Shown here: positions 16,535-25,724 of the stretch, piece by piece
How the letters are laid out: the number at the start of each line of letters is the position of its first letter
Position numbering within the stretch: position 1 is the stretch's first letter
Assembly (NCBI GenBank): GCA_002340325.1
Contig: DDLV01000062.1
Coordinates: 1-45,776 of the forward strand
Direction: 5' to 3'
Source: Glaciecola sp. UBA2563
Lineage (GTDB): Bacteria > Pseudomonadota > Gammaproteobacteria > Enterobacterales > Alteromonadaceae
Length of the DNA: 45,776 nt
Made by a program: the position numbers and the translations under genes
Notes under the pieces: generated by a model
Databases searched by the model: none
What the model saw: the letters and a program-made list of their open reading frames with translations, nothing else
Told to the model about the DNA's origin: nothing

Positions 16535-17002
16535 TTAATGCCCGTAACTAACTACTCGATGTATTACCCAGCTTTTTTCTGTCTGTTTCCAAATATGCAT
16601 AAAACCAAATACGCCACAATCTTCTTTATTGTCGATTGTATGACAAAACTTGTGTTCACCTTTTTGAACAGCACCAAAATCCTTAATTGGATAAATTTCC
16701 ATACTCCCTGGCACCAGCGTTCTCACTAATCCCAATTTGCGTTCGCAAAGTGCCTTCGTCGCTTTCATATTTGATTGATAATCGCCAAGACCCGCTGTGT
16801 CATGGTAAAACTCAAGTTCTTCAGAGAACATAGTTGACATAGTCTCAACGTCACATTCATTAAATGCCTCAAAAAACACATTATCGACGTGTTCGATTTC
16901 GCGCTCTAATTCAGACTTTGTCGAAGCATACGCCGTCAATAGACTGAAACTAAATAGCATGAATAACATGCTTTGTATCTTATTTTTCATTTTACTTTTC
17001 AT
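16535..17002 (-). CDS. Secreted NTF2/SnoaL-like protein
   Basis: A 155-residue protein from the ATG at 17002, which has a strong GGGGAG ribosome site; an upstream in-frame start at 17026 is less likely. After a signal peptide (ending about residue 26, TAYA) there is a DUF4440-like NTF2 fold: ELEREIEHVDNVFFEAFNECDVETMSTMFSEELEFYHD and a C-terminal WVIHRVVSYGH. No catalytic set is evident. It is convergent with the acyltransferase gene (31 bases apart) and stands alone. The upstream region carries a sigma-54-like promoter and two palindromic sites, an unusually elaborate control region for such a gene. Confidence 0.8.
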   Translation of the reverse strand: MKSKMKNKIQSMLFMLFSFSLLTAYASTKSELEREIEHVDNVFFEAFNECDVETMSTMFSEELEFYHDTAGLGDYQSNMKATKALCERKLGLVRTLVPGSMEIYPIKDFGAVQKGEHKFCHTIDNKEDCGVFGFMHIWKQTEKSWVIHRVVSYGH

Positions 17003-17097
17003 TGGATTTCTCCCCTCATCACGCAACGAGCTATATGTTCTTCGAAATGTCGGATTTGTTAATTAGCGACATTTAACCAGTTGGATATATTGCGTAT

Positions 17098-17113
17098 TGC
17101 GATTCTCATACCA
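17098..17113 (-). promoter_or_regulatory. Putative sigma-54 promoter of the NTF2-like gene
   Basis: The minus strand reads TGGTATGAGAATCGCA, with the invariant GG and GC separated by ten bases, matching the -24/-12 layout (consensus TGGCACG-N4-TTGC) apart from three changes. It lies 96 bases before the NTF2-like ATG and about 55-90 bases downstream of paired palindromes, the usual distance for activator sites. Confidence 0.5.
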
Positions 17114-17166
17114 TATGTAAATCATTGTTCTATAAATGATAATTGAATTTACTTTGATGCTTGCAG

Positions 17167-17204
17167 GTGTCCGCGGACACAAAAATGTCCGGTGCGGACA
17201 TTTT
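17167..17204. promoter_or_regulatory. Tandem TGTCCG/CGGACA palindromes (upstream activator sites)
   Basis: Site 1 is the perfect palindrome GTGTCCGCGGACAC (17167-17180). Site 2 is AAAATGTCCG-GTG-CGGACATTTT (17182-17204). Both share the half-site TGTCCG. They lie between the chemoreceptor stop and the sigma-54-like promoter of the NTF2-like gene, so they fit an NtrC-family activator binding region. The cognate regulator is not in this window. Confidence 0.6.
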
Positions 17205-17243
17205 AATGTAGTGATGATACTGTTCGTTTATGCGAGGAGGTGT

Positions 17244-19268
17244 CTAAACCGTAAATCGACTTATTGAATGTCTCAGTTCATCGGCAAGTCGAGAAACCTC
17301 AGCACTTGAAGATGTGGTCTTTCTCGCCCCTTCTGTGGTTTTTTCTGCGATATCAACAACGCTTTCAAGACGATGACCTATTTGTTCAGAGGCTGCATGT
17401 TGTTCCAACGATGCTTGTTTTATTTGTTTACTTACTTCGTAAGCGCGATGTACCGCATCAGTAATTAAATTTAACGCTGAACCCGCATTTTCCGTCTGTT
17501 CAACACAGACTTTCGTTTGCTCTTTACCCTTTGTCATAACAGATACTGCTGTTTCAGCACCGGCTTGAAGCGCCTCTATCATTGCATTAATTTCTTGTGC
17601 TGACTCCTGAGTTCTGCTGGCAAGTGTGCGCACTTCATCAGCAACAACTGCAAAGCCTCTTCCGTGTTCACCTGCGCGCGCCGCTTCAATGGCAGCATTC
17701 AGTGCCAAAAGATTAGTTTGTTCCGCTACGCCCCTTATGACGTCTAGAATTGTGCTAATGGCTGCGCTGTCTTGATGAAGTTGATTAATAACGGTTGCCG
17801 CTTCGTCTACCTCTACCGCCAGCGCCTGAATAGTGCGCTTGTTTTCATTTGAAATGGTTTTTACCTTTTCAGCTTCATTATCTGCTTGCTTAACCTCTTC
17901 TAGCGTATTGTTCGCGCAGTTCGTCACCAACTCTGTTGTAGAGTGCATCTCAGTAGTCGCAGTTGCGACTTGGGAGATTTCGTTTTTTTGCTCTTCTATA
18001 AGTGCCGTTGAAGCTTGATTTATATCGGAAGTATCGGTAGACGCTGCTGCTAACTGTTCGGCTCTATTGTTGATCCCATTAATGAGTTCTTTTAGGCTAT
18101 TAGTTAATTGGTTGCAGTTTCTTGCCAACTCTCCAAATTCATTATTCGACTTATCATCCAGCTGATGCGTTAGGTCGCCAGAGGAAGCGACATTTAAAAA
18201 CTCATTCACTTTCGAAAGCGGCAACGTAATGGATCTCGTGGTACTAAAGCTGACAAATGCCGCCACACCAATAGAGATTAACAACACCACAATACTAATA
18301 AGGACCCCGCTATCAACACTGGAAGACGCTTGATTCTTAATTTCTTCCGCATTAAGTGCAGCGAGTTCAGACAGAGCTGTCAACATTGAAGCGGCTTCAG
18401 CAACGATTTGTTCAGATGCCGTCAAAGCTGTTTGTGCATCATTGCTTGTACTTAACTGCGCAAGCTTTACCGCAATAATCCCGTTTTCACCTTCAATTGC
18501 GTTAACGATATCCTCAACATATGAGGAAATGTCATCAAGGTAGTCTGTTGCCTCTTCATTTAATTGAAACGATTGAAGTTCATTCAAATTTTGCTGCATT
18601 GCTTTAGCAGTAACGTTAACGTCTTGCTGCCTTAACTCAGCACGCTGTAACGTCTCAGATGATAGAAAGGTACCGCTATTCGTAATCACCTTTAGTGCAT
18701 TTGATTCGATAAGACTCGCTGCATTAGTTATAGACTCGCTGTTTTCAGCAGTTTGGATCGCATCTGAGTCTATTAAGTCCATTAATACCGTGGTCGCATC
18801 ATCGACGCCATATTCAATTACCTCTCCTAACTGACTAAGTTCAGCATCCATTTGAAGTGACTGTTTGTGCAAAGAAAACACGTTTGATACGCTTTTTATA
18901 TAACGATTGTACACCTGCGCTATCTCACCAACCGCGGCACTTAGATCTTGATTTTGGTTCACCGCGCTTTGTAATGTGCCAAGCGCAGCGTTAAACCTTT
19001 CTTTGCTTTGTTCAAACTCGGTTTGTTTCGTTTCCACGACATCAAGGTCTTTTGCGGTATATCCCTCAAACGAAAGTCTGCCCATATTTAGAAAGTCGAC
19101 TTTTAGTTCAGCGCTTCCTGTTAACGCAGGGATCGCGACGTCACTAACATTGGTAAAGTTATCGCCGATTTTATGTAGACCAGATATTGAGACGTATCCC
19201 AACACCAGCAAAAGTGTCCCGATGAGCGCGAAGCCTCCCGTGATTTGCGTAGCAACCCTGAATTTCAT
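17244..19268 (-). CDS. Methyl-accepting chemotaxis protein
   Basis: A 674-residue chemoreceptor. A membrane helix at about 8-30 and a second near 320-342 enclose a long, largely helical periplasmic sensing region of roughly 290 residues, with no recognised cache fold. HAMP follows (TTRSITLPLSKVNEFLNVASSGDLTHQL). The cytoplasmic signalling hairpin shows the invariant tip IRGVAEQTNLLALNAAIEAARAGE and GRGFAVVADEVRTLASRTQESAQEI. It would pass ligand signals to CheW/CheA. No CheR/CheB-tethering pentapeptide is seen at the C-terminus. GGGGAAG precedes the ATG. Ligand unknown; no che genes nearby. Confidence 0.95.
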   Translation of the reverse strand: MKFRVATQITGGFALIGTLLLVLGYVSISGLHKIGDNFTNVSDVAIPALTGSAELKVDFLNMGRLSFEGYTAKDLDVVETKQTEFEQSKERFNAALGTLQSAVNQNQDLSAAVGEIAQVYNRYIKSVSNVFSLHKQSLQMDAELSQLGEVIEYGVDDATTVLMDLIDSDAIQTAENSESITNAASLIESNALKVITNSGTFLSSETLQRAELRQQDVNVTAKAMQQNLNELQSFQLNEEATDYLDDISSYVEDIVNAIEGENGIIAVKLAQLSTSNDAQTALTASEQIVAEAASMLTALSELAALNAEEIKNQASSSVDSGVLISIVVLLISIGVAAFVSFSTTRSITLPLSKVNEFLNVASSGDLTHQLDDKSNNEFGELARNCNQLTNSLKELINGINNRAEQLAAASTDTSDINQASTALIEEQKNEISQVATATTEMHSTTELVTNCANNTLEEVKQADNEAEKVKTISNENKRTIQALAVEVDEAATVINQLHQDSAAISTILDVIRGVAEQTNLLALNAAIEAARAGEHGRGFAVVADEVRTLASRTQESAQEINAMIEALQAGAETAVSVMTKGKEQTKVCVEQTENAGSALNLITDAVHRAYEVSKQIKQASLEQHAASEQIGHRLESVVDIAEKTTEGARKTTSSSAEVSRLADELRHSISRFTV

Positions 19269-19398
19269 AACTTCCCCAATTTAACGACCAATGAGCGCGT
19301 TACTCCCTTGATCGTTTTATATCGACCTCAGTTAAGCATTCTTGAACTGAAGCTATGCTGCTAACTTTAGCGAATGAAGGATACTGCCTAGGGCAATA

Positions 19399-19791
19399 TT
19401 AGATTCGATCTAATAATGCCTGAGATACCGGGTTGTCCTGTAGTCCTTGATCGTCAATCCATGCCTTTAGAGAACTACCGTCATGCTCTTCCTCTCGCAA
19501 CGCGGATTTAGGCATTTTCTTAACCAGTAATGTACCTGCATCCTCAGCGTCATTAATAATAGCTAGCTTTATCAATGACTTTCCATTACAGGTTATACCG
19601 CTGTAGTAATCACGTAGCTTTGCGCCATAATCGTTTTGTACAGTGCGCATTTTGCGTCGTAATTCAGATTTATCATTTGATTTAACAATGTCGCAAATAT
19701 TCGCGAGCGAACTTTCGATGTTTGCATTCGCCGTGCTTGCTGTTGTGCCTAAAAAAACAAATAAAGATGCTACTAATACTTTTTTCAACAT
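19399..19791 (-). CDS. DUF3718-family small secreted protein
   Basis: A 130-residue protein with a signal peptide (about 1-23, ending ANA). The mature part, SLANICDIVKSNDKSELRRKMRTVQNDYGAKLRDYYSGITCNGKSLIKLAI, matches the DUF3718 pattern with two conserved cysteines, probably one disulfide. Function is unknown; the family is, as far as I recall, mostly found in Alteromonadales-like bacteria. It is a single gene between the chemoreceptor and rarA with no sign of an operon. Confidence 0.75.
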   Translation of the reverse strand: MLKKVLVASLFVFLGTTASTANANIESSLANICDIVKSNDKSELRRKMRTVQNDYGAKLRDYYSGITCNGKSLIKLAIINDAEDAGTLLVKKMPKSALREEEHDGSSLKAWIDDQGLQDNPVSQALLDRI

Positions 19792-19969
19792 GTCCCAATC
19801 CTCATAGTTGCTCGCTTAATTTAAAACACTAATAAGTTTAACGAACGAACAATGGGGATAAGCTACATGCTGAAATACTTGCGTATATTGAATGATAACT
19901 AGGGCGTGTTGACTCAAAACACCGCTCAAGTAATGCATATTCTCAGATTGAGTAATCTTAATTTATTGC

Positions 19970-21349
19970 CTATTCACCATCTTTTGCATCACTGCGTCTC
20001 TTTGAATCAGATTCAGCATTGAGTTTGTCCAAGAAACTGCGCTTTTCAGAGAGCTTCTTTTCTAGTCCTCTATCACTGGGATAATAAAATCGTTGCGCAC
20101 TTATATTTTCTGGAAAGTAGTCTTCACCTGCTGCAAACGCATGACTCTCATCATGAGCATATCGATACTCTCTGCCATGCCCTAGTGATTTGGTTATCTC
20201 ACTTGTAGCATTTCTAAGATGAAAAGGAACCGGTTCTTTCGATGTATGCTTTGCAAAGTGCCTCGCACGCTTAAATGCTGTATAAACTGCGTTGCTTTTG
20301 GGAGCCAAGGCCAGATAAACGGTAGCTTGTGCAATTGCTCGCTCACCTTCTGCCGGGCCAACTCGATGGAAAGTATCCCATGCATTCAGTGCAATTTGTA
20401 ATGCGCGGGGATCTGCGTTACCTATATCCTCACTTGCAATTGCCAACAATCGCCTTGCGACATAAAGTGGATCGCCCCCACCTTCTAGAATTCTGCAGAA
20501 CCAGTATAGCGCAGCGTCTGGGTCAGACCCTCTCACTGTCTTATGAAATGCACTTATCAAATCATAAAATGCATCTCCGCTTTTGTCATAAAGCGCCATG
20601 CTGTTGGGGAGTATGTTTTGTAAAACCTCAGTCGTTATATGTATATCTGCATTGAGTTCACTGCTCGTGCAGTAGTCAACACAAATTTCAAGCACATTTA
20701 ACAATTGCCTGGCGTCTCCATTAGCATTGGCGACCAACGCACTTTGTGCGCGCGCATCAATATTTATCTTGGTGTCCGGCAAGTAATTTTGTATCGCCCG
20801 CTTTAGGAGTTGGTGCAATTCTTCTTCTGATAATAACTTAAGCACATAAGTGCGCGCTCGAGATAACAGTGCATTGTTTATCTCAAATGCAGGATTCTCG
20901 GTCGTTGCGCCAATGAGAATAATTGTGCCATCTTCTATTACAGGTAAAAATGCATCCTGCTGACTCTTATTAAAACGATGTACTTCATCAACGAAAAGCA
21001 ATGTTTTTTGATTGCATTTCTGTCGCATGAGCCGCGCTTTTTCGATGACTTCTCGTATATCTTTAACTCCGCTGGTAACGGCTGAAATTTCTAAAAAATA
21101 GCAGTCGCATTCATTTGCGATAATATGCGCCAGCGTCGTTTTGCCTGTACCCGGTGGCCCCCACAAAAACAATGAATGGATTTGACCATTTGATATTAGT
21201 TTATAAAGTGGTCGCCCTTCACTTACCAAATGTTTTTGACCGACAAAATCGTTTAACGTTTTGGGCCTTAACAACGCGGCTAAAGGCTGATAATGCGAAG
21301 TATGATCAGATGCACGAGTTTCTTGAAGAGGTTCTGCACGAGTAAACAA
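19970..21349 (-). CDS. rarA: Replication-associated recombination protein A
   Basis: An AAA+ ATPase acting at stalled replication forks. Motifs are PLAALLRPKTLNDFVGQKHLV at the N-terminus, Walker A GPPGTGKT, Walker B LLFVDEVHRFNKSQQDAFL, sensor 1 IILIGATTENP, and the clamp-loader-like C-terminal region with ALYWFCRILEGGGDPLYVARRL and PYRYAHDE-like REYRYAHDES. The start is uncertain: the frame opens with a TTG at 21454 and has no ATG before the conserved core. I place it at the TTG at 21349, which gives 459 residues, close to the family's usual size; none of the candidate TTGs has a good ribosome site. Divergent from the glycosyltransferase gene. Confidence 0.92.
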   Translation of the reverse strand: MFTRAEPLQETRASDHTSHYQPLAALLRPKTLNDFVGQKHLVSEGRPLYKLISNGQIHSLFLWGPPGTGKTTLAHIIANECDCYFLEISAVTSGVKDIREVIEKARLMRQKCNQKTLLFVDEVHRFNKSQQDAFLPVIEDGTIILIGATTENPAFEINNALLSRARTYVLKLLSEEELHQLLKRAIQNYLPDTKINIDARAQSALVANANGDARQLLNVLEICVDYCTSSELNADIHITTEVLQNILPNSMALYDKSGDAFYDLISAFHKTVRGSDPDAALYWFCRILEGGGDPLYVARRLLAIASEDIGNADPRALQIALNAWDTFHRVGPAEGERAIAQATVYLALAPKSNAVYTAFKRARHFAKHTSKEPVPFHLRNATSEITKSLGHGREYRYAHDESHAFAAGEDYFPENISAQRFYYPSDRGLEKKLSEKRSFLDKLNAESDSKRRSDAKDGE

Positions 21350-21662
21350 GTCGGTCGTACTGTTATGTTCTTTACTTGTATGTTTTCCCAATTGGCTTGA
21401 CGAAATGTTGTTTTGGGTAGGGTAACGGTATCCTGTATGGAGTCGGTAGATCAAGCACTAAAGCATAGGTTATGGCATTCTGCTCATATGTACATTGCGT
21501 CATATTTTTAACTGAAATCTGATTGTGATAATCTAGCGTAGTACATTAGTAGTGGTAGTAAATGGAATGCAAATCGCAAAGGAGTAATTCAGCATGCTGG
21601 CAAACAAGACTTTTTTTGCATCGCCATTAACATTGTCCTAGATTGGCATTGAGGCAAGCAGT

Positions 21663-23480
21663 ATGATTAGCAGCGTGAATCGGTTGTGCAAGATAGCGGC
21701 AAAAGGTATTTCAAGCATTTTGCCATCATCGATAAAGGCAAGGCTAAGGCAAAATAAAAAACTGCTAGCCTTCTACAGCAGAGCTTTGCAAAATCGATTT
21801 TTGTTTTTCGGATGCGTCCCCAGAAAGACACTCGATAAGTCATACCAGCATATCTTTGCAGAACAACAGCGATCCCTTAACCAATTGCCCGACAAGCAAA
21901 CCGAACCGTTTGATTTAGTCATTCTTGTCGCAATTCGCAAAGTTGAATCATTATCGCTAACGCTCTCAACAACACCAACGAACATCAACATACATGTCGT
22001 TTGTCGCGGCCGAGATATCAAAAAAGTAAGTGCATTAACTTCTACTTATACAGAGCACAACATTAAGATTTACCCATCTCCTGTTGCACAGCTCGACACT
22101 GAAAACTCCGTGTTTTTTATCCATGCAGGGCAAGTAATTGATAAACAGTTAGGCAAAGCTATTTTTCACTGGTCCAACGGTCACGATATTTTATATACGG
22201 ACAAAGATTTTATTATTGAAGGTAAACACCAAAATCCTATCTTCTTGCCCGATTGGAATCCAGATCTTCAATTATCCGCTGCATATATACGAACTGGTTT
22301 GTGGTTTAAACACCAAGATGACATTCCTGCAATCATTTCGCATCACGCGCAAACGATTGCGGAGTGGGCTGCATTTCTCTACCTTAATATTTCTCATCTA
22401 AAGATTGCGCGAATTCCCTACTCACTGGTGCATGATAGCGAAAGTAGAAAATTTAATTACAACAGTTACGCCAATTCATTATCGATGTTTCCGGGTCATA
22501 GAGCAAAAATAAGCGTCAATGCATTTATTGGTAAGTTGACATGGCGATGGCGCCATCACAATCAATTGGTAAGCATCATAATACCCGTTGCCAAGCACAG
22601 CCCTCAGCTAGATGATTGCGTTCGCTCTATTATGCGTTCGGCCTATCTCAAAATAGAAGTGCTGGTGGTAACCGAATCTTCTATCGATGACAATTGGTTA
22701 TTGCAAATTGAAGGGAGAACCGAGCAACGTAAAGTTCGCATCGTAGAATATAATGGTTCATTTCACTACGCATCGATGATAAGTCACGGTGTAAAATTCG
22801 CTAATGGTGAAATCATTGGCATGATCTCACCTAATGTCGAAGCAGTTGATGCTAAATGGTTAAATCATATTGTGTCAAACGTTAGCAGAACCGATATAGG
22901 TTGTGTTGGTGCTAAACTCTTCTCATCAGATGGTCGAATCAAACACGCCGGTATAATACTCGGTAACAATAAGCAAACCGGATATGCCCACAAGTATTTT
23001 CCGGGGCATCACCTTGGCTACTTAAAAAGACTCGTCGTCAACCAAAACTATAGTGCGCTTGATGGTGCTTGTTTATTTGTCAAAAAGCATGACTTTGTTG
23101 CAGCGCATGGCTTGAACAGTCAGGAACTCATCAATCATTATGCGGACATAGACTTTTGCTTAAGAATGATATCAATGGGCAAACGCAACATGTTTTGTGC
23201 CAAAGCTAAGCTTTATCATCACGATACAGAAATAACTGGCGCAACCTCTTTAGATGTGAACGCTTTCGCCCATCAATCCAATGAACCTTCCGGTGATTAT
23301 TCTATTATATCCAAGGACAGAGAAACCCTGTATTCGCTTTGGCCAGAAATGTTCAAAGATGACCCTGCCTACAATCCAAACTTATCACTCGAAGGTGAAA
23401 ATTTTGCTCCTCGAACAGCAAATGAGTTAAAACAAATGAAGCTTTTGCCCAATTTTCATTTACAACGAAAGCTAAATTGA
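21663..23480 (+). CDS. Family 2 glycosyltransferase, two-domain, second domain lacking its DxD
   Basis: A 605-residue cytosolic protein with two GT-A-like domains. The N-terminal one is reduced but keeps DILYTDKDF...PDWNPDLQLSAAYI, as in O-antigen-type enzymes. The second (about 300-560) has VSIIIPVAK, GCVGAKLFSSDGRIKHAG, ALDGACLFVKK and ADIDFCLRM...LYHHD, the layout of O-antigen/rhamnan transferases. Where such enzymes have LNNDxE, this protein has SPNVE, so the metal-binding aspartate pair is missing. No other polysaccharide gene is adjacent. It may use the first domain's TDKD or act differently. Divergent from rarA across about 300 bases, which otherwise show nothing recognisable. Confidence 0.82.
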   Translation: MISSVNRLCKIAAKGISSILPSSIKARLRQNKKLLAFYSRALQNRFLFFGCVPRKTLDKSYQHIFAEQQRSLNQLPDKQTEPFDLVILVAIRKVESLSLTLSTTPTNINIHVVCRGRDIKKVSALTSTYTEHNIKIYPSPVAQLDTENSVFFIHAGQVIDKQLGKAIFHWSNGHDILYTDKDFIIEGKHQNPIFLPDWNPDLQLSAAYIRTGLWFKHQDDIPAIISHHAQTIAEWAAFLYLNISHLKIARIPYSLVHDSESRKFNYNSYANSLSMFPGHRAKISVNAFIGKLTWRWRHHNQLVSIIIPVAKHSPQLDDCVRSIMRSAYLKIEVLVVTESSIDDNWLLQIEGRTEQRKVRIVEYNGSFHYASMISHGVKFANGEIIGMISPNVEAVDAKWLNHIVSNVSRTDIGCVGAKLFSSDGRIKHAGIILGNNKQTGYAHKYFPGHHLGYLKRLVVNQNYSALDGACLFVKKHDFVAAHGLNSQELINHYADIDFCLRMISMGKRNMFCAKAKLYHHDTEITGATSLDVNAFAHQSNEPSGDYSIISKDRETLYSLWPEMFKDDPAYNPNLSLEGENFAPRTANELKQMKLLPNFHLQRKLN

Positions 23481-23485
23481 GTCTT

Positions 23486-23508
23486 TAGGGGCTGTTAACC
23501 TTTCGTGT
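23486..23508 (+). repeat. Copy of the TAGGGGCTGTT element
   Basis: Just after the glycosyltransferase stop, TAGGGGCTGTTAACCTTTC closely matches the outer arm of the hairpin after glutaminase (minus strand from 8241: TAGGGGCTGTTTATCTTTC, 17 of 19 the same). Here no second arm is seen. It may be the end of a small decayed mobile or repeat element. Confidence 0.4.
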
Positions 23509-23593
23509 AGATACATACTTCAAACCAAGCGCAATAATTAAACCAATACGCTATAGTAGTTTAAAAAACATCACACATTGGAATGAGCCATTT

Positions 23594-25336
23594 ATGTTAA
23601 GAACTGTCCCTGCTGCATTGTTTTCAAGTTGTTTTATTGCGATTTTTTCATTCTTCATTTCCGTTGCGAATGCAAACCCAAAAAGCCTAGAAGGGATTGC
23701 AGCAGTTGCTATGCCGGATGGTTACAGTGCTGACGTTGCCAGTAAAATCTTAAAAGATGGGGGTAATGCAATAGATGCAGCAATCGCCGCACAGTTTGTT
23801 TTGGCGGTTACATTTCCAGAAGCCGGCAACATAGCCGGTGGCGGTTTTATGTTGATCAAAAAGGACGGTGAGCATACATTTTTGGACTATAGGGAAACAG
23901 CACCTGCCGATGCATCGAGAGACATGTATCTCAACGAAGACGGAAAAGTGATTGATAATTTGTCTCTTTATGGTGTGCTTTCGGTAGGCGTGCCCGGCAC
24001 CGTTGACGGCATGTGGCAGCTGCACGAGAAATACGCAACTCTGCCTTGGAGTGAACTGGTGAAGCCAGCTATTGACTTAGCCGAATCGGGCTTCGTCGTT
24101 CATCCTAAACTAGCCAAGAGTATTGAAAAAAAAATAGCGAAGTTAAATGCTGAAGAATTCAAATCTCAAAACATTTGGGTCAACTTCGCAGATTATTTTC
24201 AGGAAGCAGAGTCAGAAGTAGTTTTTAAACAACCCGAATTAGCTGAAACGTTAAAGCGTATTGCAGAGCAAGGGCGAAAAGGCTTTTATGAAGGTGAAAC
24301 AGCGAAGTTGATTGTTGCGCTGATGAAAGACAAAGAAGGTTTGATATCAGCGTCAGACTTGCAAAATTATCGCGCTCAATGGCGAACCCCACTACAAACT
24401 GCATGGCGCGACATGACAATACTTACAGCACCTCCTCCAAGTTCCGGCGGCGTCGCGATTACACAGTGGCTTAATATGTTTGATTTAACAAAAGAGCGAC
24501 TTGAAGGGGACTTAGAACACAATAGCACGCGTTACGTCCATGTACTGGCTGAAGCGGGCAAGCGAGTATTCGCTGATAGAGCGAAATACTTAGGCGATCC
24601 AGATTTTGTAGATGTCCCTGTTCCAGAACTTACGGATAGCGAATATATTGCAAGACGCGCTGGCGATATTAACGTAAACGAAATATCGAACACAGAAAAA
24701 GTAATACCTGGTCTTTCAGAAAGTATGGATACTACCCATTTTTCTATTGTTGACCAATGGGGCAACGCTGTCTCAAATACCACAACACTTAATATTAGCT
24801 ATGGTAGCGCGGTTGTTGTGCCGGGCGGCGGCTTTTTACTCAATGATGAAATGGACGATTTCTCAATAAAAGAAGGGGTGGCTAATACGTATGGTGCGTT
24901 GGGCGGTGTTGCAAATGAAATCCAACCGAATAAAAGAATGCTGTCCTCAATGACACCCACAATTTTATTAAAAGATAATGCTGTGAAACTTATTACGGGT
25001 TCGCCCGGCGGCACAACGATAATAACCTCAGTTTATCAATCTATTTTAAACGTAACTGAATTTGGCATGTCTGTTGAAGACGCGGTGGACACTCCTCGGT
25101 TTCATCATCAACTATATCCAGAAAATACTATTTGGCACCACCCTGGTATAGAGCAAGAAACCCTTGATGACCTCACTGCAATGGGTTATGAATTGGGTGA
25201 ATTTCCATTCGGTGATTTGCATATGATTGTCGCTGGCGATCAAACTTATGATGCGGCATCACAAGCAAGTGGGCGTGGTAAAGCTATTGTATTTGACGCT
25301 CCTACCATAAGTGCTAAGCAGAATAACGAGTACTAA
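23594..25336 (+). CDS. ggt: Gamma-glutamyltransferase
   Basis: A 580-residue periplasmic enzyme that cleaves or transfers the gamma-glutamyl group of glutathione. It has a signal peptide (about 1-28, ending ANA), then GGNAIDAAIAAQFVLAVTFPEAGNIAGGGFML of the large subunit. The precursor is cut before Thr380 in ESMDTTHFSIVD, giving the catalytic N-terminal threonine of the small subunit; GSPGGTTIIT is the glycine-rich oxyanion region. All are intact. Single gene; a long hairpin element lies directly downstream at 25344-25457 and could end its transcript. Together with the M3 and M28 peptidases it would feed on peptides. Confidence 0.95.
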   Translation: MLRTVPAALFSSCFIAIFSFFISVANANPKSLEGIAAVAMPDGYSADVASKILKDGGNAIDAAIAAQFVLAVTFPEAGNIAGGGFMLIKKDGEHTFLDYRETAPADASRDMYLNEDGKVIDNLSLYGVLSVGVPGTVDGMWQLHEKYATLPWSELVKPAIDLAESGFVVHPKLAKSIEKKIAKLNAEEFKSQNIWVNFADYFQEAESEVVFKQPELAETLKRIAEQGRKGFYEGETAKLIVALMKDKEGLISASDLQNYRAQWRTPLQTAWRDMTILTAPPPSSGGVAITQWLNMFDLTKERLEGDLEHNSTRYVHVLAEAGKRVFADRAKYLGDPDFVDVPVPELTDSEYIARRAGDINVNEISNTEKVIPGLSESMDTTHFSIVDQWGNAVSNTTTLNISYGSAVVVPGGGFLLNDEMDDFSIKEGVANTYGALGGVANEIQPNKRMLSSMTPTILLKDNAVKLITGSPGGTTIITSVYQSILNVTEFGMSVEDAVDTPRFHHQLYPENTIWHHPGIEQETLDDLTAMGYELGEFPFGDLHMIVAGDQTYDAASQASGRGKAIVFDAPTISAKQNNEY

Positions 25337-25343
25337 ATAGGAA

Positions 25344-25457
25344 CAGTCAGGTATCCAAGTGCTAAAAATAAAGGCGCTCAAGCACTTCCATGTGACGCTT
25401 TGCAAAAAACATCCTTGTTTTTTGAAACTTTATTTTTAGCACTTGGATACCTGACTG
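25344..25457. repeat. Long perfect inverted repeat (30-bp arms), MITE-like or strong hairpin
   Basis: The arms at 25344-25373 and 25428-25457 are exact reverse complements over 30 bases (outer end CAGTCAGGTATCCAAGTGCT). The 54-base centre carries a second hairpin, CAAAAAACA-TCCT-TGTTTTTTG. No target duplication is evident at the flanks. It begins 7 bases after the gamma-glutamyltransferase stop. It could be a miniature mobile element or an unusually large terminator. The rest of the gap to 25724 shows no gene. Confidence 0.7.
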
Positions 25458-25724
25458 ACCTCAAGCGATTTTGTTCTTATCTCAATCTATCCATGTAAAT
25501 CTAAATTATTTTACTGATGTAATACTTGTGGTTACTATAAACATCAAACTCAATAGTTTGCGCTGCTTTATTGAAACCTTATAAAGGCGAAGCTCACAGC
25601 CTGATTGATTACAAAACAGATAACCGACAGATATCTGAGCTAATCGAGCTGTGCTTGCGTAACCATATGAGTAAGTAGTGTCATCTGCAAAGATGGCTGA
25701 TGATTTAAATTGAGAATTATAATA

